A stretch of 14,363 nucleotides of DNA from Nymphaea colorata (Eukaryota; Streptophyta; Magnoliopsida; Nymphaeales; Nymphaeaceae), in assembly GCF_008831285.2 (NCBI RefSeq), contig NC_045138.2, positions 15,266,571 to 15,280,933 of the forward strand, read 5' to 3'. Each line of letters opens with the position of its first letter. The first letter of the stretch is position 1. Below the pieces are notes generated by a model. That model saw only the letters and a list, made by a program, of their open reading frames with translations, was not told where the DNA came from and ran no database searches. Shown here piece after piece: positions 8,298 through 14,363 of the stretch. The translations under genes and the position numbers were made by a program.

Positions 8298-8912
8298 ATG
8301 AAGAAGTTTTTCAGCAGCGGGTTCATGAAAAAGAAGCTCTACCGTCGGATCTTTTGGGGAGTCCTCATCTTCCTAGGCCTCCTCCTCCTGACCATCCTGA
8401 TAATCTACCTCGTCCTCCTCCCATCGAAGCCGTCCTTCGTGCTCCAGGACGCCTCCGTCGTGCAGCTGAAGGCCACCGGCCCCGGCCTCATCACCTCCTC
8501 CATCCAGGCGACAATCGTCTCCCACAACTCCAACAACCGCGTCGGCATCTTCTACGACCGCCTCGATGCCCATGTCGTCTACCTCAACCAGCAGATCACC
8601 CCGCCCGTGCCGCTTCCGCAGACCCATCAGTCCCCCGACGAGTCCAGCGTCTGGACAAAGCTCATTTGCGGCACCGACGTGCCCGCCGCCCCCTACGTGG
8701 TCGCCTCCATCCAGCAGGCACCCAGCTACGCCTCCGGCTACCTCTCCGTCCGCATTTTCGGCAAGCTCCGGTGGCAGGTCGGCAGCTGGACGTCCGGCCA
8801 CTACGGCTTCCACGTCGAGTGCAATGCCTACCTCCCCCTCTTGAGCGGTCAAGGGCCCCATAACTTTCTCCCATCCTACCCCTGCGGCACCGACGTGTGG
8901 TCGCAGCCATGA
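8298..8912 (+). CDS. NDR1/HIN1-like (NHL) protein, LEA_2 domain, copy A
   Basis: A complete intronless gene for 204 residues. NHL proteins are plant membrane proteins related to NDR1 and tobacco HIN1, several of which take part in pathogen and stress responses at the plasma membrane. A basic cytosolic N-terminus (KK and KKK, residues 2-13) leads to one hydrophobic membrane span at about 19-41, followed by a LEA_2-type extracellular domain. Family landmarks are SHNSNNRVGIFYD (75-87, the usual NPN..IGIYYD position), a proline-rich QQITPPVPLPQ (98-108), VRIFGKLRWQVGSW (151-164, usual V.I.GK.RWKVG) and cysteines 123, 175 and 196. The length is normal for the family. The start is the first ATG, in a strong plant context (GCCACCATG); the open frame continues upstream but without another ATG. 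The exact subfamily and function are not settled by sequence alone. Confidence 0.93.
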   Translation: MKKFFSSGFMKKKLYRRIFWGVLIFLGLLLLTILIIYLVLLPSKPSFVLQDASVVQLKATGPGLITSSIQATIVSHNSNNRVGIFYDRLDAHVVYLNQQITPPVPLPQTHQSPDESSVWTKLICGTDVPAAPYVVASIQQAPSYASGYLSVRIFGKLRWQVGSWTSGHYGFHVECNAYLPLLSGQGPHNFLPSYPCGTDVWSQP

Positions 8913-9084
8913 CGTCTCCTCCTCAGTCATCTCCCTCTTCTTTTTCCTACTTTATAGGGCCATTTTTTATCAAAGAAAAGTGGTGAACGGAGGTAAAGAA
9001 TAATGTATAGTCTACTTTTTCTTGTTCTTTGCAATCGGCATATTTCAGGCTTTTTGATGGAGCTCGGAACGGCAGTGATTCTTA

Positions 9085-9090
9085 AATAAA
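9085..9090 (+). terminator. Polyadenylation signal of the first NHL gene
   Basis: AATAAA lies 173 bases after the stop codon, followed by T-rich sequence (TTGAAATTTTCTT). This is a plausible near-upstream element for 3'-end formation. Plant signals are loose, so other A-rich hexamers near 9000 could also serve. Confidence 0.45.
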
Positions 9091-9345
9091 ATTCCTGTTG
9101 AAATTTTCTTATTGCCCTTTTAATGTTCTCTTCATTCTTCATGACTTGGATTACTTGATAAGGAAAACAGTTTCTATAATCATAATTTCATTCATGAATG
9201 AAGCCTTGAGACAAGCTGCTTGCAGTTCATGTCTCAAAGCATACTGAGGAGCCAAACAATCTGAAAGGATATAGTGTATATAATGCTTCAGTATATAACT
9301 GCTAAGACGACACAGTCTTCTTAGTTTCTTTCTTGTTTCAAATAT

Positions 9346-9353
9346 GATTCTTT
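9346..9353. other. Target-site duplication, left copy (GATTCTTT)
   Basis: This 8-bp word directly precedes the left terminal inverted repeat of the hAT-type element and is repeated exactly at 10678-10685. Eight bases is the target-duplication length of the hAT superfamily. Confidence 0.88.
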
Positions 9354-10301
9354 CACTGGCGGAGCCAGAATTTTTTGGCTATGGGGCACTAGTACATAGT
9401 TTGTCAAAAAAAATTTCAACTGAACTACTTTGATTCAACTACTCTTGAATGTGCTTTATACCTTATCAGACTCTACTCACTTTATGATGAAAAAAGATAT
9501 CCTTGGTGCATAATAGCATTGCCTTTATAACATAGCAAGATCAAACATATTAAAATTGATTTTCATTTCATTAACAGACAACTGCAAAGTATATTTCTTG
9601 TTGAAAAACATAAAACAATAACATAAAAGAACTTAGGAGATTAACGTGGAGCATATTTTCTTTACCCACGGAAGGCCATCGGCCTTGACATTGACAAAGT
9701 ATGTCAATCCCTTATATAGGCATTACAGATGAGATAACTCCTTATTTTAAGGAGTTGTTACAAGATATTCATTATCAACAAAACCGTTCCTTGATTTTTG
9801 CTGTAACTATTTCTATAATCCATCACCTTGATTTTTGCCATGATCCTTTCCAAACGATCCTTACCATGATGCTGGCATCCTTATCATATGTGTGTGTCGT
9901 TAACCATCATTCTTTTCATTTCTACAATAACAAATTTCATATATCATGTCAAAAGCCATTTGGGTTGCATTTTTTGGTCGAATGACCATAGTTAAAGGAT
10001 TGCATGAATAAGAGATTAAATATCCACACATCAGATGCCACATGGGAATCTATAGATCAAACGTGAAGTCAGTCGTAGAACAGAGAAAGTTTCTTGAGGA
10101 TTTTTAAAATTAAACCTGTACAATGTCTATTGAGCAGTGGGCATACTGTCTTTTTTATGATGTTACTTGCAGAAATCAGACATCATACTGTAAGATGTCT
10201 ATTGAGCAGTTGACATCCAAATATGTAAGATGCTTAAGGTAAATGACTAATGATATGGGGACTGGGGTTCATATTTGGCAAAGTTAGGGCAACTCATGTT
10301 T

Positions 10302-10355
10302 GCATCAAATATCTTAGGAAACAGAGACGCATCAAATATCTTGGGAAACAGAGAC
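10302..10355. repeat. 27-bp tandem duplication inside the hAT element
   Basis: The word starting GCATCAAATATCTT and ending ACAGAGAC occurs at 10302-10328 and again at 10329-10355 with one difference (TTAGG versus TTGGG). Confidence 0.93.
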
Positions 10356-10632
10356 ATTTTCTGGCGAATTTAAGAAGAAAAGGCCCCTGCCTTAAAACAA
10401 AATTTCCCCACCAACAGAAATGAAAAACACCTGATGCCATCCGAGTCTTATCTACAGCAACCTTTTCGTCTGAGTTTCTACTTTTGGGTGAAATTCCAAT
10501 GGGCGGGTGACTGTTTTATGTTTTCTGGAGCTGGATCGCTGTGAACGGCTGAGACCCGATCTGTTTTGGCGTGGGCAACACGGGCGTGAGGCTGGGTTGA
10601 GGCTCCATTTGACATGTAGCTTTCTTTGGCTG

Positions 10633-10654
10633 GCGTGGGCAGGCGCCCACGCCT
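10633..10654. repeat. GC-rich subterminal hairpin of the hAT element
   Basis: GGCGTGGGC and GCCCACGCC form inverted arms separated by only a few bases, just inside the right terminus. Such subterminal repeats are typical transposase contact sites in hAT elements. The function is inferred. Confidence 0.6.
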
Positions 10655-10677
10655 GCCCCACGCTGGCTCCGCCACTG

Positions 10678-10685
10678 GATTCTTT
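10678..10685. other. Target-site duplication, right copy (GATTCTTT)
   Basis: Exact repeat of 9346-9353, immediately after the right terminal inverted repeat. Confidence 0.88.
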
Positions 10686-11200
10686 CCACAACATCCAGAC
10701 CAGTCAAGTCTCCAACATAGGGAAATATTGATGACTTGTTTCATGTTTGTGTACCTTTAACGTGAGTTTCAAGGTGGTGCGAGATCACTGAGATGTCAGA
10801 TCCAATAATTTAAGCTTAAACCTCTTTATCCGATCTCAAATTTGATTCTTTGACCACATATACAGGATTTCAACTCTTCATTTTTTATACAGTGGTGAAA
10901 TCTAGTAATCTAGTGTTTGTTTACTCTATATGCTCCACCTAAAAGAGATTTCAGATATACCTCATATCTTAATTCCAAGGCTACACTTTAGTAAAGTGGC
11001 AGAGATCCATGGTGGCAGATGTGGGCAAGAAAATTTAAAAATGATAGTATGATGAGCTTAAAATTTAGTTGAGAGCCCACGTGATCAAACTTATGCTGGT
11101 GATTCGAGTGCCCCTCAACCAAAATATCGTTGGCCCTTTAACTTTAATAGACGCCGTAGAACCTAACATGGATCAGTCTTTTTTGTAATTTCAAGCATAT
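10686..11200. other. Intergenic stretch without recognisable gene
   Basis: AT-rich sequence with no open frame of note, no recognised transposon ends and no RNA gene that I can see. It separates the hAT element from the start of segmental copy B. Confidence 0.65.
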
Positions 11201-11259
11201 GAATGTAACCAGATTGAGTTGTATGTGTGAAGTTTTGTGGAAAAATCTGAAGGTGAAAT

Positions 11260-11526
11260 CATAGTGGGCTGACTCACTGAGTTGGCTCAAAAATCACTTG
11301 AGTCAGCTCGGATCGCTAGAAAACCTGACCACAAGTTAAGGTTAGCTCGGTTCGTCCCTAACTCCTACTTAACTCAGTCCTGACTCGTTCTGACTCACCC
11401 GATTTAGATTGTTTTAAAACTTAATTGAGTCGACGAGTCTACTCACCAAGTTGGCGAGTCAATTTGCTGACCCGTTGATTTTGTCATTTGTCGATATGAG
11501 TTCGAGTCATGGGTTTGCCAATTATG
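11260..11526. mobile_element. 267-bp GAGTC/GACTC-rich insertion in copy B
   Basis: Segment A reads straight through this site (GGCGAAATCCC at 7287), while copy B is interrupted. The insertion is flanked by GGTGAAAT at 11252-11259 and 11527-11534, consistent with an 8- or 9-bp target duplication. Inside it the words GACTC and GAGTC recur at least ten times, in both orientations. Both ends read inward as CATA...TGG (an imperfect inverted match). It is probably a small non-autonomous DNA element; the superfamily is undecided. Confidence 0.65.
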
Positions 11527-12230
11527 GGTGAAATTCCCTGACAATAGTTTGTGGCTAAAATTGTATGCATTCAAACTTTGAAGATGAATGCTTTGAAGAA
11601 CATGATGGATGGTGCTCCCAAATACACTAAGCAATGGCCCTGACGCATGTCCAATAACTTATCTGCGTCAGCTTTTATATCTATCAAGTGCATCAACCTA
11701 ACCTTCCACTTACAATTTAGAAACAGGTAAATTGCTCAATTCCTTTGGTCCCTCCATAAAACCATCTAAGTCGTTAAATAGAATTAGTTCATTATTATGC
11801 TCTTTTTTTTTTCCCTAACTATCTAACAAGTTGATAAAATACCTTTAGGGGAACAAGAAGTTGGGTGAGGGCTTCATTTTTTTTTCGTTTTTAGGTAATA
11901 GAATGAAATATTCCTCACGCTCACCCAAAAAGGTTTCAACTAAACATTTCCCTCTATGGACTCCGGACTTGTTCACATAATTATGAGTACTATTAAACAG
12001 TTAATTGCAATCCTTATCTATTAAATTCATAACTTTTTAACCTACTCTATCAATATTTTGCATCTTCTAAGATAATTCACAATCACAAACAAACTGTTCT
12101 AAAACTTGGTTCACTTTCATTTGGAAATTCAATTTAAGCGGGCAAAATTAGAAATTTTTCATGAAGGAGAACAAATTATAGTTTCAAAAATTTTAATAGG
12201 AGATAATTGTAGTTTCTAAATTACATGTAA

Positions 12231-12287
12231 TTTTTTTTTTTTTGAAAAGGGGTCTGGCCCATGTGGCCTTCCTTAGCTCGGCCCCTG
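12231..12287 (-). mobile_element. Possible hAT-like terminus remnant
   Basis: Read on the minus strand from 12287, the sequence is CAGGGGCCGAGCTAAGGAAGG, followed by GCCACATGGGCCAGACCCC and then a run of A. This resembles plant hAT ends that begin CAGGGGCGGAGC. I found no matching opposite end or convincing 8-bp duplication, so it is at most one end of a broken element. Confidence 0.3.
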
Positions 12288-12821
12288 AGTTTAAGAAGTT
12301 TAAGGCAAATTAAAATTATAAATTTATATACCTATGGTTGAGTCCCTGTAAAGCGCGAGTCATTACTTACACGAAAATGAAAACTTTTCAATTGACATCT
12401 GCAAAAGCATATGGAATTTACGCTGCCAGAACAGATCTAGAAGAAGAAAGCCGGTACATCATCTCGGTCCAACACGGTTCAAAAAAACTATCTAGTTCCC
12501 ATTATCGTCGAACAAGGAAAGAAACATCCATGAAAGTGTTCTAATCATTATAAAGTGGAGCGCTCTCTTTTAATAAAATATGAAGTAGAAAAACTCTTCA
12601 CGCAACTCAAAATTCAGATCATAGGCTCATCATTTCATTCCAATAGTCTGGTCCAACAATATTTTAATCCGCTTTCATTGCAAAACCAACCATGGAACAT
12701 GTGCTCACAGCATCAAACCATTCATTTTTACTTGTAGAAAGTGATGGGCATGTTTGTCTCATGATGGAAAAAAAGCAAAGGAGCCACAATAGAGACCAAT
12801 GAGGGGTGTTGAATCTTTCTT

Positions 12822-12847
12822 CCTTATATATATATATATATATAAGG
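12822..12847. repeat. (TA)10 microsatellite within a perfect palindrome
   Basis: Ten TA dinucleotides are bordered by CCTT and AAGG, making all 26 bases self-complementary. Confidence 0.95.
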
Positions 12848-13289
12848 CGTTTGTCATTTGATAATTTGTTGTATTAGAAGTAATGGCATCCTTACCAAAT
12901 TATTTTTCCGTCTCTTGATCCTACAATAATGTTTCCAAAATTAAAAAAAAAAAAAAAACTAGATGGGTGTTTGTTGGTTTGAAATTTTGATTCAAGAGTG
13001 AAAATTCCATAATCATGGTTCATCCTCAAACTGAAATAGAATCAAAATTCCAGGTTTCAGTCTCCTAACGCTGGAAACCAAATAAACAATTCCAATTTCT
13101 TAAAGAACTAACATTTTGATTCTAAAATTCCATAATTTTTTAGTATAAAAAACATTCCATAAGATTCAGCGTTTTGCAATTTCAAAATCACTAAAAAAAC
13201 TTGTCCAGCCCAAATGTTGACGCTGATTGGTTCTTAGGTTGCCCAATTTTTGTAATGCATAATTTGGAACTTTAAGAGGCCAACCATAG

Positions 13290-13440
13290 TGGTCCACAAG
13301 TTTCAATTGCTAAGAAAAAATGGTGGACCATGAAAAAGCTTTTTCTTGTGGAATTTTATTGAAACTAAGCTTGCCTTTTCGTACAATATGCACTTATTCG
13401 GATGTTAATTATTTTTCTATATTCCTTATTATAAAATTTA
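13290..13440 (+). promoter_or_regulatory. Upstream module of the second NHL gene
   Basis: GGTCCACAAGTTTCAATTGC through GAAACTAAGCTTGCC, then CAATATGCACTT, matches the module at 7753-7905 including its tail. Here TCCACAAG and CTTGTGGA are perfect inverted arms. There is a single copy in this promoter, against two in copy A. It lies about 190-340 bp before the start codon; a regulatory role is inferred only from conservation. Confidence 0.45.
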
Positions 13441-13510
13441 TTGTATCTTTTGTAGATCTAACATGACCCGTTTGGATACTGCCGTCCTCCTCGTGTCTCA
13501 GACTCTCAGC

Positions 13511-13519
13511 CCATAAGAA
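13511..13519 (+). promoter_or_regulatory. Degenerate TATA position of the second NHL gene
   Basis: CCATAAGAA aligns with the likely TATA box CTATAAGAA at 8198. The T-to-C change weakens the TATA consensus, so this promoter may use a different start region or be less active. It lies 114 bases before the start codon and is followed by a CT-rich leader. Confidence 0.4.
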
Positions 13520-13625
13520 TCATACCCAAGGCTGCCCTTCTCCCACCACTGCGCCTCTTCCTCTCTCCGCTACCACCACCTTCTCTCGTCAACCTCCTCC
13601 GCCTCTGCCACCGAGCTCCGCCTCG

Positions 13626-14246
13626 ATGGCGACATATTACTGCAAACAGCACGGATGGAAGAGTAAGAAGCTGTACCGCTGGATCCTTTGGGGAGTCCCC
13701 AGCTTCCTATCCGTCGTCCTCCTGACCATCCTGATAATCTACCTCGTCCTCCTTCCATCGAAGCCGTCCTTCGTGCTCCAGGACGCCTCCGTCGTGCAGC
13801 TGAAGGCCACCGGCCCCGGCCTCATCAGCTCCTCCATCCAGGCGTCAATCGTCTCCCACAACTCCAATAACCGCGTCGGCATCTTTTACGACACCCTCGA
13901 GGCCCACGTCGCCTACCTCGACCAGCAGATCACCCCGCCGGTGCTGCTCCCCCAGACCTACCAGTCCCCCGACGAGTCCAGCGTCTGGACGCCTCTCATG
14001 TGCGGCACCGACGTGCCTGCCGCACCCTACGTCGTCGCCTCCATCCAGCAGACCCCCAGCTACGCCTCCACCTCGTTCTCCGTCCGCATCGGCGGCAAGC
14101 TCCGGTGGCAGGTTGGCAGCTGGACGTCCGGCCACTACGGCTTCTACGTCCAGTGCGACGCCTACCTCCCCCTCTCCGGCGGTCGTGGGTCCCACAGCTT
14201 CCTCCCAACGTACCCGTGCCAAACCAACGTGTGGTCGCAGCCATGA
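13626..14246 (+). CDS. NDR1/HIN1-like (NHL) protein, LEA_2 domain, copy B
   Basis: A complete intronless gene for 206 residues, a tandem paralogue of the gene at 8298-8912. From PSKPSF to the C-terminus the two proteins differ at about 26 of 163 positions (about 84% identical), and both end VWSQP. The membrane span is at about 21-43. Landmarks are SHNSNNRVGIFYD (77-89), VRIGGKLRWQVGSW (153-166, closer to the family VRI.GK.RW pattern than copy A, which has Phe for the first Gly) and cysteines 126, 177 and 198. The cytosolic N-terminus (MATYYCKQHGWKSKK) is unrelated to that of copy A and contains a cysteine at residue 6. The start is the only suitable ATG, in context CCTCGATGG. High GC at third positions with intact frame and motifs points to a functional gene. 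Its immediate partner or pathway cannot be read from the sequence. Confidence 0.93.
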   Translation: MATYYCKQHGWKSKKLYRWILWGVPSFLSVVLLTILIIYLVLLPSKPSFVLQDASVVQLKATGPGLISSSIQASIVSHNSNNRVGIFYDTLEAHVAYLDQQITPPVLLPQTYQSPDESSVWTPLMCGTDVPAAPYVVASIQQTPSYASTSFSVRIGGKLRWQVGSWTSGHYGFYVQCDAYLPLSGGRGSHSFLPTYPCQTNVWSQP

Positions 14247-14363
14247 CCTCTCCCACCACCTATGTCATCTCCCTCGCCTTTTTCCTACTTATTAAGGTCG
14301 TTTTCTTCGACGAGAGGCTTAAAAGGCGGTGGATGGAGGTGAAAGAAGAATACTTAGTCTTCT

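Larger units (their letters stand above)
7239..9110 (+). repeat. Segmental duplication copy A, containing the first NHL gene
   Basis: From GAATATAACC at 7239 this segment matches, with gaps, 11201-14363. Blocks matched by eye are 7239-7295 with 11201-11260; 7290-7510 with 11530-11757; 7753-7905 with 13290-13440; 8130-8230 with 13458-13540; and the coding region and start of the 3' UTR. This shows that the two NHL genes arose by duplication of a block that included at least 1 kb of upstream DNA. The downstream boundary is uncertain. Confidence 0.75.
9354..10677. mobile_element. Non-autonomous hAT-superfamily DNA transposon, 1324 bp
   Basis: The left end begins CACTGGCGGAGCCAG and the right end, reverse-complemented, begins CAGTGGCGGAGCCAG: 15-bp terminal inverted repeats with one mismatch. 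Ends of the CAGTGGCGGA type are common in plant hAT elements. A perfect 8-bp duplication (GATTCTTT) flanks it. Near the right end the word GGCGTGGGCA recurs at about 10565 and 10633, with inverted forms at about 10646-10662, as expected for subterminal transposase-binding repeats. The longest internal reading frame is 94 codons and has no transposase motif, so mobility would depend on an enzyme from elsewhere. The intact duplication suggests a fairly recent insertion, about 250 bp past the likely 3' end of the first NHL gene. Confidence 0.88.
11758..13280. other. Expanded non-coding region in copy B
   Basis: Copy A has about 240 bp where copy B has about 1.5 kb. The extra DNA is AT-rich with several poly-T or poly-A tracts (11811-11820, 12231-12243, 12943-12958). 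It contains a possible hAT end at 12287 and a (TA)10 palindrome at 12822-12847. Open frames near 12338-12544 and 12555-12737 are short, with no recognisable domain or supportive codon bias, and are probably chance. Confidence 0.6.
11201..14363 (+). repeat. Segmental duplication copy B, containing the second NHL gene
   Basis: This is the partner of 7239-9110, beginning at GAATGTAACC. Shared blocks include GATTGAGTTGTATGTGTG, the words AACTTATCTGCGTCA and CATCAACCTAACCTTCCACTT, the GTCCACAAG module, CTAACATGACCCGTTTG (13458-13474 here, 8130-8146 in A), the gene and the start of the 3' UTR. It is longer than copy A because of a 267-bp insertion at 11260 and about 1.2 kb more DNA between 11760 and 13280. 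It runs off the window end. Confidence 0.75.

Noticed and set aside
8373-8930. Long open frame on the strand opposite the first NHL gene (185 codons)
   Set aside because: It is an effect of high GC and biased third positions in the NHL gene. The conceptual protein is low-complexity Gly/Ala/Val/Glu-rich with no domain. The same applies to 13845-14222 opposite the second gene.
9701-9985. A 94-codon gene inside the hAT element
   Set aside because: No transposase signature (no hAT dimerisation or zinc-finger pattern), AT-rich, and no supporting codon bias.
11861-11937. Short hairpin GGGTGAG...CTCACCC as a microRNA precursor
   Set aside because: The arms pair only in patches with a bulge of about eight bases, and the loop region is poly-T rich. 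It does not reach the even duplex expected for a plant microRNA precursor.
12338-12737. Two adjacent short plus-strand genes
   Set aside because: No recognisable domain, no promoter or leader features, and AT-rich codon use unlike the NHL genes. They lie in DNA absent from segment A.

Overview
This is nuclear DNA from a flowering plant. It holds two intronless, GC-rich genes for NDR1/HIN1-like (NHL, LEA_2-domain) membrane proteins, set in AT-rich intergenic DNA full of transposon remnants. A long tandem repeat carries the plant copia-type primer-binding motif. Nothing looks bacterial, organellar or viral. I cannot name the species; the GC-rich third codon positions would fit a monocot, magnoliid or early-diverging angiosperm, but that is only a guess.

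Layout. Bases 1-180 are a diverged direct copy of 6988-7165. Bases ~181-4648 are a tandem array with a basic unit of 411 bp. Eleven anchor sites in it carry the reverse complement of a copia primer-binding site, so the array is best read on the minus strand. Bases ~4650-5580 hold a collapsed copia-like retroelement on the minus strand: an LTR-like repeat pair around a fragment that looks like the RNase H end plus polypurine tract. Bases ~5580-7240 are AT-rich, non-coding DNA with small repeats.

The two NHL genes lie in a degenerate direct segmental duplication. Copy A is ~7239-9100 (gene 8298-8912) and copy B is ~11201-14363 (gene 13626-14246). The proteins are about 84% identical after the N-terminus, and a 174-bp block is about 97% identical in DNA, which suggests gene conversion. 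The promoter regions share a GTCCACAAG-containing module, present twice in copy A and once in copy B. Between the copies lies a complete-looking 1324-bp non-autonomous hAT-type transposon (9354-10677) with terminal inverted repeats and a perfect 8-bp target-site duplication. Copy B carries a 267-bp GAGTC-rich insertion that copy A lacks, plus about 1.2 kb of extra non-coding DNA.

Biology. NHL proteins are plasma-membrane-associated proteins linked in several plants to defence and stress signalling. The pair is a local tandem duplication whose cytosolic N-termini, core promoters and upstream modules have diverged, so the copies may be regulated differently. I saw no new multi-gene system. The most unusual structure is the primer-binding-site-bearing array, whose unit is a multiple of three and whose approximate consensus stays open in one minus-strand frame.
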